Below are positions 1-6,457 of a DNA stretch of 12,647 nucleotides, one piece after another; the stretch's first letter is position 1; every line of letters begins with the position of its first letter. This stretch comes from Bacteroidaceae bacterium (GTDB lineage: Bacteria > Bacteroidota > Bacteroidia > Bacteroidales > Bacteroidaceae): assembly GCA_900771425.1 (NCBI GenBank), contig CAAGNV010000015.1, positions 1 through 12,647 of the forward strand, given 5' to 3'. A model generated the notes under the pieces. The model was not told the DNA's origin. It made no database searches and saw only the letters and a program-made list of their open reading frames with translations. Both the position numbers and the translations under genes were made by a program.

Positions 1-1138
1 GCAGGTAAAGGTCGATGGCTTCGTCAATCTCGCTTACTTTGATGTATTCGTCGGCTGTATGGCTGCGGGCACTGTCGCCCGGGCCTATCTTGACAGATGG
101 GAACGGCATGAGGGCTTGGTTCGACAGCGTCGGCGAGCCGAAGGGCTGGAGTCCGAGGCTCTTTGCCTTGACCACGAACGGATGGTCTGCCGACAGGCGT
201 GATGAGTTCAGTCGGGTAGAGCGTGCGTGGACTTCACTTTTCAAGTTTTTGGCGATTTCATCGAGGATTTCTTGATTCGAATAGCACTCGTTCGAGCGTA
301 CGTCGATGGTGAACCGACATTCGTCGGGGACGACGTTATGCTGTGTGCCGGCATTGATGATGGTCACTGTCTGCTTCACTGGTCCGAGCAGTTCGGTCTG
401 CCGTTCATACTTGTGCTCCTGTACCCAGCGTATGTCGTCGAGTGCGATATATATGGCATTGATGCCTTCGTTGCGTGCGGCATGACCTGCCTTTCCGTGA
501 GCGATGGCATCGATGACCATCAGCCCCTTCTCGGCTGTTGCGGGTTGCATGCACGTAGGTTCACCGGCAATGCAGAAGTCAATCTTTGGTAGTTCGGGCA
601 ACACGCATTCTATCCCATTCTTGCCCGATACTTCCTCTTCGGCCGAAGCAAGGAATATGAGGTTGTAGGATCGGGTGCACGGAGTGCTGACCGCTGTTTC
701 GGCATCGGATTCTTTCGATGGATTCGATGTTTTTGCTGTAGTTGCCGTATTTGATGCGATTGCTGATGAGGCATACTTGTTGTCCAGCATAAGGAACACT
801 TGCATCAGTGATACGAGGCTGCCGCCGTCGTCGTTGCTGCCAAGACCGTACAGGCGACCGTCGGCTGTCAGTTCGGGCGTGAATGGGTCGTGAGTCCATC
901 CGCCTGCAGGTTTTACCGTGTCGATATGTGCGTCGAGCAGTATCGTGGGTTTGTTGTCATCGAATCCGTCGGACAGTACCCACACGTTGTTTGCCTTGCG
1001 GTGTGTGTCGCAGCCCCTCGACCGTAGGTATGATTCTACGATGTCGGCAGCGGCACTCTCGGTACGGCTGAGCGACGGAGTGGCTATCAGTTGAGTGAGC
1101 AGGTTGACGGCTTCGTTGGTCTGGTCTTGATGCTTCAT
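1..1138 (-). CDS. M20 family metallopeptidase, ArgE/DapE-like deacylase (partial, C-terminus cut by window edge)
   Basis: Zinc-dependent amidohydrolase of the family that contains acetylornithine deacetylase (ArgE) and succinyl-diaminopimelate desuccinylase (DapE). 379 codons are visible from ATG at 1138 and the frame is still open at the edge; by family length only a few residues should be missing. The full set of M20 metal and catalytic residues can be read: H71 and D73 in DAHIDTV, D103 in GSNDDGG, the acidic run E167-E169 in SAEEEVSG, E193 in AGEPT, and H360 in RSHTADEY near the end. The dimerisation (lid) domain falls roughly between residues 200 and 310. Residues about 120-157, between the DDGG helix and the NLIFLASAEEE strand, form a Ser/Thr/Ala-rich low-complexity insert that looks unusual for the family, but the frame stays open through it. 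Many Bacteroidales enzymes of this type are assigned to arginine synthesis, where the phylum uses succinylated intermediates. The substrate cannot be read from sequence, so I give no symbol. It lies 105 bp downstream of asd on the same strand, with a terminator-like hairpin between. Confidence 0.88.
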   Translation of the reverse strand, partial: MKHQDQTNEAVNLLTQLIATPSLSRTESAAADIVESYLRSRGCDTHRKANNVWVLSDGFDDNKPTILLDAHIDTVKPAGGWTHDPFTPELTADGRLYGLGSNDDGGSLVSLMQVFLMLDNKYASSAIASNTATTAKTSNPSKESDAETAVSTPCTRSYNLIFLASAEEEVSGKNGIECVLPELPKIDFCIAGEPTCMQPATAEKGLMVIDAIAHGKAGHAARNEGINAIYIALDDIRWVQEHKYERQTELLGPVKQTVTIINAGTQHNVVPDECRFTIDVRSNECYSNQEILDEIAKNLKSEVHARSTRLNSSRLSADHPFVVKAKSLGLQPFGSPTLSNQALMPFPSVKIGPGDSARSHTADEYIKVSEIDEAIDLYL

Positions 1139-1154
1139 GGTTTTGGCAATAAAT

Positions 1155-1184
1155 AAAGGCAGGCTCGTGTTGAGGCCTGCCTTT
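1155..1184 (-). terminator. Rho-independent-type terminator after asd
   Basis: A perfect 10-bp inverted repeat (AAAGGCAGGC at 1155-1164, GCCTGCCTTT at 1175-1184) with a 10-base loop. Read on the minus strand, the stem is followed by TTTATTTATT, as expected of an intrinsic terminator for asd. It ends only about 16 bases before the ATG of the M20 gene. That gene therefore depends on read-through or on a promoter overlapping the hairpin; I could not see a good TAnnTTTG match close to it. Confidence 0.65.
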
Positions 1185-1243
1185 GAGTTTATGTTGCTAC
1201 TGGTTGGCCCATTACGACGGCAAAAGTCAGTAGTTGTTCTATG

Positions 1244-2254
1244 TTACTTTACGTTGCCTACCTTGATAAGGTATTCAGCAATCTGAACGGCATTGAGTGC
1301 TGCGCCTTTCTTTATCTGGTCGCCGCTAAGCCAGAATGTCATTCCGTTGTCGTTTGCTATGTCCTTGCGAACTCGACCGACGTAGATGTCGTCCTTGCCG
1401 GCAGTGAACAGCGGCATTGGGTATGTCTGTGTCGATGGGTCGTCGAGGAGTGTGACGCCGTCGGCGTTCTTGATCGCTTCCTGAACTTCGGCAACGGTGA
1501 GTGGCTTGTCGGTCTCAACCCATACTGCCTCGCTGTGTGAGCGCAGTGACGATATGCGTACGCACATTGCAGAGCAGCGGACGTCGCTGTGCATGATTTT
1601 CTTTGTCTCGTTGAACATCTTCATCTCTTCCTTGGTGTAGCCATTGTCGGTGAAGACGTCGATCTGTGGTATCACGTTGTATGCCAACTGGTATGCAAAC
1701 TTGTTGACTGTTGCTGGCTTGCCTTCTGCCAGTTCCTTGTATTGCTGCTCGAGTTCTGCCATTGCTGCTGCACCGGCACCTGATGCTGACTGGTAACTTG
1801 CAACGTGTATGCGATTGATGTGACTGAGCTGTTCGATTGGCTTCAGCACTACAACCATCATGATGGTGGTGCAGTTTGGATTGGCGATGATGCCGCGCGG
1901 ACGGTTGAGTGCGTCGGCTGCGTTACATTCAGGAACGACAAGCGGAACGTCTTCGTCCATGCGGAAAGCGCTTGAGTTGTCAATCATCACTGCGCCGAAT
2001 CGTGTGATGTCGTCGGCATATTCCTTCGATGTACCAGCACCGGCAGATGTGAATGCAATGTCAACGTCCTTGAAGTCATCGCCATGCTTCAGCAGTTGCA
2101 CTTCGTATTCCTTTCCGCGGAAAGTATATTTGCGTCCTGCACTGCGTGTTGAACCATACAACACTAATTCATCGATTGGAAACTGTCTCTCGTCGAGTAC
2201 TTTGAGGAACTCTTGTCCTACGGCGCCGCTGGCACCAACGATTGCTACTTTCAT
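1244..2254 (-). CDS. asd: Aspartate-semialdehyde dehydrogenase
   Basis: Reduces L-aspartyl-4-phosphate to aspartate-4-semialdehyde with NADPH, the shared step toward lysine/diaminopimelate, threonine and methionine. 336 residues, a normal family length. The N-terminal Rossmann motif GASGAVG is at residues 7-13, NSSAFR at 93-98, the active-site cysteine C128 in NPNCTT, SASGAG at 156-161, and the catalytic histidine H240 in RISSLRSH. The start is placed at ATG 2254, giving the typical MKVAIVGASG beginning. The frame is open upstream to a GTG at 2293, but that codon lies in the promoter -7 box (2293-2300), and the extra 13 residues (Asn/Lys/Thr-rich) are unlike the family. The A-rich leader directly before ATG 2254 is typical for the phylum. 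It has its own promoter and terminator, so it is probably transcribed alone. A 16-bp perfect palindrome over the promoter suggests repression by a DNA-binding protein (inference). Confidence 0.96.
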   Translation of the reverse strand: MKVAIVGASGAVGQEFLKVLDERQFPIDELVLYGSTRSAGRKYTFRGKEYEVQLLKHGDDFKDVDIAFTSAGAGTSKEYADDITRFGAVMIDNSSAFRMDEDVPLVVPECNAADALNRPRGIIANPNCTTIMMVVVLKPIEQLSHINRIHVASYQSASGAGAAAMAELEQQYKELAEGKPATVNKFAYQLAYNVIPQIDVFTDNGYTKEEMKMFNETKKIMHSDVRCSAMCVRISSLRSHSEAVWVETDKPLTVAEVQEAIKNADGVTLLDDPSTQTYPMPLFTAGKDDIYVGRVRKDIANDNGMTFWLSGDQIKKGAALNAVQIAEYLIKVGNVK

Positions 2255-2281
2255 TTTCTTTTTATTTGTATTCGTATTGAA

Positions 2282-2297
2282 CTTTGTGCGCACAAAG
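2282..2297. promoter_or_regulatory. 16-bp perfect palindrome over the asd promoter, candidate operator
   Basis: CTTTGTGCGCACAAAG is identical to its reverse complement. It shares its right half with the -7 box of asd (2293-2300, minus strand) and covers the expected transcription start. A dimeric repressor bound here would block RNA polymerase. No regulator can be named from this window. Confidence 0.5.
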
Positions 2298-2300
2298 GTA
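2293..2300 (-). promoter_or_regulatory. asd promoter, -7 element TACCTTTG
   Basis: Exact match to the Bacteroidetes -7 consensus TAnnTTTG, read on the minus strand, 38 bases upstream of the asd ATG at 2254. It is preceded by TTCG, as at the leuB and C10 peptidase promoters. No clear -33 TTTG at the right spacing. Confidence 0.75.
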
Positions 2301-2366
2301 CGAATTTATTCCTAATTGCTTGTGCTTTATTCTTATTTATTTATCAATAATGTACGCTTTTACTTG

Positions 2367-4481
2367 TTATTTGCCGTGGTTTAATATGTAGTTGGCAAGT
2401 TGGCTTACATCTGCCACGTCGATTATGCCGTCGTGGTCGATGTCGGCTGCCGACTTCCTGAACGGCGTTGGGTTGCGTCCGAGTATGTAGTCGGAGAGTG
2501 TCTGAAGGTCGGCTTGGTCGGTGCTGCCATCGACGTTGAGGTCGCCTTCGCCGAGGCTCATTGTCAGTGTGTCTGTACCGGTCCAGTAGCGTCCGTCGTC
2601 GAGGTAGTAGGATACGCTGAACGTGAATACTCCGTTGTCGGCATCGTATTTCGACGGCCATTGGTTGTAGGTGTATTTGTCGGCATACGATGGCATGTCG
2701 GATATGTTCATCGAACCTATGCCTGGCTGGTAGAATCCCAGCGGCTGCCGCGGTATGACGCACTGGCCTGTCTGACGGTTGAAATCGAATATCAGCGAGT
2801 TGCCAGTATTGATTCCCCAGTTGGCTACCATGACCTGACATTGGTTGCTGTCGGTCTTTGATGCACGAATCTTTACTGGCAGGTCTTTGCTTTCTATGTC
2901 GCTCGAGAATAGGTTGAGGTATGCGTACGAGCCTTTTCCGCTGATGAAATCGGTCCATTCGCCCCATTCGCTGCTGTTGCCGTTCTGGTCGCGTATGTCA
3001 CTGAAGAGCATCCAGCCTGTGGCGGTGGCGTATGCTTCGACTGCTCCTTCGGGAACGATCAGTGTCGCTGTGCTGGCGAGGTCGGTGTCGAACGTGGTGC
3101 CATAGACTTTAATCGGTGTCTGCCATGGTGCCTTGATGGTCAGGCCGCTGCAGCCGAAGAAGGCATTGCCGCCTAACTGGCTGACGGAGGCTGGCAGCGT
3201 CAGGCTTTGCAGGTCGCGGCAGTTGGCAAAGGCAGCATTGCCGATGCGTGTCACGGTGTATGTCGTGCCGTCGATATCGACTGTCTCGGGGATGACGATG
3301 TCGCCTGCGTAGTCGGCCTTGCTGTCGGGGTAAGCCACTGACACTTCGCCTTCTGCTATGATGTTATATACGATTCCGTCTGCTTTCCTGCGGTTGGCAA
3401 GTCCCTTGGGTTGAATGCCGCAAACGATGGTCTGTGATTTGCTGTATTCGCCTGCCACGTTACTCAGGTAGTAGCCGTTGCCGAGTCCTGTCCATCCGAA
3501 GTTGAAGTGGAAGTAGTCGTCGGCTGTGTATCCGTCGCATACGAAAGCATGGCGCTCCTTGCTGCTTGCTCCGCAGTAGAGTATAGGCCGGTAGGCATCG
3601 AGTTCGTTTTTCAGCATGCTTGTCCATTCGGCTGGTGAGTAACCGTTGCTTGATACGCTCTTGGCGGTGCTTTCGTAATCGAAGTACGACTTTATTGCCG
3701 ATGGCACCGATGATTCGAATGCCGAACTGGCATCCAGTCCGTACTGCATGCTTACTGCTATGCCACATTCCGACATCAGGCTGCTTATAGGCTGACTGTC
3801 AGCAATGCTGATGGCATCGTCGTATCGTGGATAGATGCGGTTCCACTCGATCGGTGTGTTGCCGAAGTTGGCGTAGTACGTATTGCTTCGGTAGGTGTAT
3901 TGCTTTTCGCCTGTGCCGATGAGTGGCCATGAGTGGAAGTACATGATTTCGGCCATTGCCGTTGCCACGCATCCTGTCTTTGCATGCTCTCCGTTGATTA
4001 GTGGACACGTGTCGTTGTATGGTGAGCCTTGGTCCCAGAGTATGTCGCCCAGCAGCGGTGGCACCACTATATCCCTGCCTCCAGTGTTGGTGATGTACTT
4101 GACGCTTCTGGCCGTGGCTCCGTTACGGCGTACCGACTCTATCTGCTCCTGATACTGGCTGAGCCACCAGCGTGCGTTGTCAGGCAGGGTGCTGTAGTCG
4201 AACTGTCCGCTGTCGGAGTATCCCAGCACCTTCTCGCCGATAACGTCGTCGGCTGTGACGATGACAAATCCGTCGTTGTGGTTGATGACGTAGAAGTCGG
4301 GGTTGCTACCCGTCAGTGCAGTGTATGCCAATCGCATCGTGCCTGCCTTCGGCGTCTTGCCATTGACGGCATTGCGTGGAAATCGTTCTGCTATCTGCAT
4401 GGCACGCTTTGGCGAAATCACTCTTGCCTGTGCAAGTGTTGCCAGTAATGCCAAGGTAGTGAAGAGTGCTATTCTTTTCAT
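2367..4481 (-). CDS. Secreted C10 family (streptopain-type) cysteine peptidase with leucine-rich and dockerin-like C-terminal regions
   Basis: 704 residues. MKRIALFTTL through about residue 19 is a signal peptide (two basic residues, Leu/Ala core, AQA cleavage site), so the protein is exported. Residues about 20-120 match the Spi_C10 inhibitory prodomain found before these peptidases. The catalytic domain spans about 140-360: C171 in KTGCVATAMAEIM is the nucleophile, H311 in KERHAFVCDGY the general base, and N327/W330 in HFNFGWTG complete the usual C10 pattern. Residues about 395-500 resemble a BspA-type leucine-rich repeat (IGNAAFANCRDLQSLTLP, then GGNAFFGCSGL). Residues 500-640 are a beta-rich region I do not recognise. 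The end carries two calcium-loop motifs of dockerin type: D647-D658 (DLNVDGSTDQAD) and D680-D691 (DIDHDGIIDVAD). No type IX secretion C-terminal domain is evident. Relatives such as SpeB and interpain degrade host proteins; that role here is inference. ATG 4481 is chosen because it begins the signal peptide, 33 bases after a strong promoter. Confidence 0.9.
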   Translation of the reverse strand: MKRIALFTTLALLATLAQARVISPKRAMQIAERFPRNAVNGKTPKAGTMRLAYTALTGSNPDFYVINHNDGFVIVTADDVIGEKVLGYSDSGQFDYSTLPDNARWWLSQYQEQIESVRRNGATARSVKYITNTGGRDIVVPPLLGDILWDQGSPYNDTCPLINGEHAKTGCVATAMAEIMYFHSWPLIGTGEKQYTYRSNTYYANFGNTPIEWNRIYPRYDDAISIADSQPISSLMSECGIAVSMQYGLDASSAFESSVPSAIKSYFDYESTAKSVSSNGYSPAEWTSMLKNELDAYRPILYCGASSKERHAFVCDGYTADDYFHFNFGWTGLGNGYYLSNVAGEYSKSQTIVCGIQPKGLANRRKADGIVYNIIAEGEVSVAYPDSKADYAGDIVIPETVDIDGTTYTVTRIGNAAFANCRDLQSLTLPASVSQLGGNAFFGCSGLTIKAPWQTPIKVYGTTFDTDLASTATLIVPEGAVEAYATATGWMLFSDIRDQNGNSSEWGEWTDFISGKGSYAYLNLFSSDIESKDLPVKIRASKTDSNQCQVMVANWGINTGNSLIFDFNRQTGQCVIPRQPLGFYQPGIGSMNISDMPSYADKYTYNQWPSKYDADNGVFTFSVSYYLDDGRYWTGTDTLTMSLGEGDLNVDGSTDQADLQTLSDYILGRNPTPFRKSAADIDHDGIIDVADVSQLANYILNHGK

Positions 4482-4514
4482 TCGGAGTTGTTGTCAGTGT
4501 AAGGTTTCTGCGGA

Positions 4515-4522
4515 CAAAGGTA
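4515..4522 (-). promoter_or_regulatory. C10 peptidase promoter, -7 element TACCTTTG
   Basis: Exact TAnnTTTG match on the minus strand, preceded by TTCG, 33 bases upstream of the ATG at 4481. Together with the leuB promoter it forms a back-to-back pair in the 158-bp divergent gap. No clear -33 element. Confidence 0.72.
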
Positions 4523-4596
4523 CGAAAAATAAGTGACACATTCTTACTAAATAGTGTTTTTGTATGCTAATCATTAAGTTTATGAATAATTATTCG

Positions 4597-4604
4597 TACC
4601 TTTG
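4597..4604 (+). promoter_or_regulatory. leuB promoter, -7 element TACCTTTG
   Basis: Exact TAnnTTTG match on the plus strand, 35 bases upstream of the leuB ATG, again in the context TTCGTACCTTTGT. It supports transcription of leuB as its own unit. The leader is short and A-rich (CGAAAAAAATCTTAATTAG), with no room for an attenuator. Confidence 0.75.
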
Positions 4605-4639
4605 TACCCGAAAAAAATCTTAATTAGCACGACAATACA

Positions 4640-5701
4640 ATGAAACTGAAGATTGCAGTTCTGGCCGGTGACGGTATCGGACCAGAGATTATGGAACAGG
4701 GCGTCAACGTGATGAACGCCGTGTGTGAGAAATTCGGTCATGAGGTTAGTTACAAGGAAGCACTCTGCGGTGCGCATGCCATCGACGAGGTGGGTGACCC
4801 ATTCCCGGAGGAGACTTTCCAGACTTGCATGGAGGCTGACGCAGTGCTCTTTGCAAGTGTAGGTGACCCTAAGTTCGACAATAATCCTAATGCCAAGGTA
4901 CGTCCTGAGCAAGGTCTGCTTGCAATGCGCAAGAAGTTAGGACTTTTTGCCAACATACGTCCGGTAGAGACTTTCGACTGTCTTGTTCACAAGTCTCCGC
5001 TGAAGGACGAACTGGTTCGCGGTGCCGACTTCATCTGTATCCGTGAACTCACTGGCGGTATGTACTTCGGTGAGAAGAAGGAAGGTACCGACGTGGCGTT
5101 CGATACCAACTACTACACACGCAAGGAGGTAGAGCGCATCCTCCACGTTGCCTATCAGTATGCTCTCCAGCGCAAGAAGCACGTGACTGTAGTTGACAAG
5201 GCCAACGTACTGGCATCGAGCCGTCTGTGGCGTGCTGTGGCTCAGGAGGTCGAGAAGCAATACCCTGATGTCAAGACCGACTACATGTATGTCGATAATG
5301 CTGCCATGCGTATGATTCAGGAACCAAAGTTCTTTGATGTCATGGTGACGGAAAATACGTTTGGTGACATCCTCACCGACGAAGGTTCGTGCATCACAGG
5401 TTCAATGGGTCTGCTGCCATCAGCAAGCACCGGCGAGCACACACCGGTGTTTGAGCCTATCCATGGCTCTTGGCCACAGGCAAAGGGCCTGAACATAGCC
5501 AACCCATTGGCTCAGATTCTCTCCGTAGCAATGCTCTTCGAATACTTCGACCTCAAGGCAGAAGGCCGACTCATACGCGATGCTGTCAATGCCAGTCTCG
5601 ACCAGAACGTCCGCACACCTGAGATCCAGGTTGAGGGCGGTGCCAAATACGGCACACGTGAGGTAGGACAGTGGATTGTCGATTACATCAAGAACAACTA
5701 A
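4640..5701 (+). CDS. leuB: 3-isopropylmalate dehydrogenase
   Basis: NAD-dependent oxidative decarboxylation of (2R,3S)-3-isopropylmalate to 2-ketoisocaproate, third step of leucine synthesis, in the cytoplasm as a homodimer. 353 residues, normal length. Family marks in order: GDGIGPEI at 10-17; substrate arginines R97, R107 and R135; RELTGGMYFG at 135-144 with catalytic Y142; K187 in VVDKANV; metal-binding D219 in MYVDNAAM; D243 and D247 in FGDILTDE; the NAD-binding run GSMGLLPSAS at 254-263; and HGSWPQAKG at 275-283. ELTGGMYFG favours LeuB over isocitrate or tartrate dehydrogenases. leuA, leuC and leuD are not next to it: the upstream neighbour is a divergent protease gene and the downstream gene is convergent, so leuB stands alone under its own promoter here. 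The stop is followed by a region of short tandem repeats. Confidence 0.95.
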   Translation: MKLKIAVLAGDGIGPEIMEQGVNVMNAVCEKFGHEVSYKEALCGAHAIDEVGDPFPEETFQTCMEADAVLFASVGDPKFDNNPNAKVRPEQGLLAMRKKLGLFANIRPVETFDCLVHKSPLKDELVRGADFICIRELTGGMYFGEKKEGTDVAFDTNYYTRKEVERILHVAYQYALQRKKHVTVVDKANVLASSRLWRAVAQEVEKQYPDVKTDYMYVDNAAMRMIQEPKFFDVMVTENTFGDILTDEGSCITGSMGLLPSASTGEHTPVFEPIHGSWPQAKGLNIANPLAQILSVAMLFEYFDLKAEGRLIRDAVNASLDQNVRTPEIQVEGGAKYGTREVGQWIVDYIKNN

Positions 5702-5809
5702 AAGAACCGATTCCGGTTATACATAGGTAAGAACCCGGACACGCAGAGATGCTCATTCCTTGTAATCTACAGGCTGTGACATTCCGTTTATCATGCATCA
5801 GAAAAAGTA

Positions 5810-5893
5810 CTACACCGACGCGGTAGTATTCTGTTGCGACGTAATAGTGTACTGCACCGTCGTGGTAGTAAACCACACCGACGGTGCAGTAAT
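5810..5893. repeat. Four tandem degenerate 21-bp repeats between convergent genes
   Basis: Units at 5810-5830, 5831-5851, 5852-5872 and 5873-5893. They share the core CACCGACGNGGTAGTA; units 1 and 3 match at 16 of 21 positions, as do units 1 and 4, and unit 2 is the most diverged (12-13). Each unit is itself partly palindromic (ACCG...CGGT, TACT...AGTA), so single units and pairs can fold. On the minus strand the units would read as heptapeptides with a YY pair every seven residues. That frame has no convincing start and is short, so I treat the array as non-coding. It sits in the roughly 260-bp gap between the end of leuB and the end of the DUF5675 gene. The rest of that gap (5702-5809 and 5894-5959) shows nothing I can name apart from a weak hairpin after leuB. 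Confidence 0.75.
5850..5891. other. Long hairpin formed by the last two 21-bp repeat units
   Basis: TACTGCACCGTCGTGGT (5850-5866) pairs with 5872-5891 over 17 bp with one 3-base bulge (ACC at 5877-5879) and a 5-base loop. Because it lies between converging genes, it could end transcripts from either side or protect 3' ends. There is no proper U-run on either side, so I do not call it an intrinsic terminator. Confidence 0.55.
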
Positions 5894-5959
5894 TTGTCTG
5901 CAGCAGTGCGCGGGGTTATGTCACCAAGTGCAAGGACGGATTTCAGTGCTGCTCCATAG

Positions 5960-6382
5960 TTAGCCTATGTTACGCCTGACGGTGATGACGACCGGCTTGC
6001 CTTCGGCTATCTCGGCCTTGATGCGTGCTTTCAGCGACATGAATGTAGTGCGGCTGTAGGTCAGTTGCCCCACCTTCGTGTTTCGCCCGACCAGTATGCA
6101 GCCCAGCGTGTCGGCGACTGTGTTGCCAGGATGAATCATGATGCCTGAGAAGTAAGGGACAGCAAGCAGGAACGGCATCTGTGTGCCGAACTTGCGCGAC
6201 GGCTGCATCGTGATGCGGTAATTGCCTTCGGGTATGGCGGTGCCGCGCTTGAGTTTGTCTTTACTCTGGTGAATTACTCGGTACGGAGGTTCGAGCGTGT
6301 CGCAGAAGTACTCTCCGTTCACATACAGGCGGCCGATAGTGTAGGCCGCCTGACGTGCAGTGGTCTGAAGTGTGATGTTCAT
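5960..6382 (-). CDS. DUF5675 family protein
   Basis: 140 residues, function unknown. The sequence has the marks I associate with DUF5675, a small family found in Bacteroidetes and in phages: an early T-L-E-P-P segment (29-33), AIPEGNY (49-55), IMIHPGNTVADTLGCILVG (81-99) and a short C-terminal helix and strand. The order H84-P-G-N, D91-T, G94-C95 recalls the His/Cys active site of L,D-transpeptidases, but I see no further support for that activity. There is no signal peptide or membrane segment. ATG 6382 follows an A-rich leader and begins directly with the domain. It lies 75 bp downstream of the WYL regulator gene on the same strand. I see no promoter match in that gap, so the two may be co-transcribed. 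No phage structural genes, integrase or attachment sites are nearby, so a prophage is not indicated. Confidence 0.78.
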   Translation of the reverse strand: MNITLQTTARQAAYTIGRLYVNGEYFCDTLEPPYRVIHQSKDKLKRGTAIPEGNYRITMQPSRKFGTQMPFLLAVPYFSGIMIHPGNTVADTLGCILVGRNTKVGQLTYSRTTFMSLKARIKAEIAEGKPVVITVRRNIG

Positions 6383-6457
6383 AGTTTTAGATTTACTTTA
6401 AGTGGTTAGAAATATGTTAGGTTGGTGCGCATCGCTGCGCTGGAAAATTGTTGTATC

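Noticed and set aside
227..592. Plus-strand open frame of 121 codons
   Set aside because: It is the antisense of the M20 gene, whose metal-binding motifs are intact; no recognisable product.
1221..1228. GACTTTTG on the minus strand as a promoter for the M20 gene
   Set aside because: One mismatch from the consensus, and it lies upstream of the asd terminator hairpin, so transcripts would meet the hairpin before the gene.
1244..2293. Longer asd starting at GTG 2293
   Set aside because: The codon lies inside the promoter -7 element and the extra residues are atypical; ATG 2254 gives the family's usual N-terminus.
2344..2967. Open frame of 207 codons on the minus strand overlapping the C10 peptidase in another frame
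   Set aside because: The product is rich in Arg, His and Pro, as expected of an out-of-frame reading, and the C10 frame has recognisable domains throughout.
5705..5718. AACCG...CGGTT hairpin as the leuB terminator
   Set aside because: Only a 5-bp stem, with ATACAT rather than a T-run after it.
5688..5876. Short minus-strand frame through the 21-bp repeats giving a YY heptad peptide
   Set aside because: It needs a GTG or ATG inside the repeats, overlaps the end of leuB, and has no leader or promoter; more likely a by-product of the 21-bp period.
5810..5893. CRISPR array
   Set aside because: The units are directly adjacent with no spacers, and there are no cas genes.
5960..6382. Prophage remnant around the DUF5675 gene
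   Set aside because: No integrase, portal, tail or lysis genes and no direct repeats suggesting attachment sites.
6427..6440. GCGCA-TCGC-TGCGC hairpin as a terminator between the WYL and DUF5675 genes
   Set aside because: Only a 5-bp stem and no T-run on either strand.
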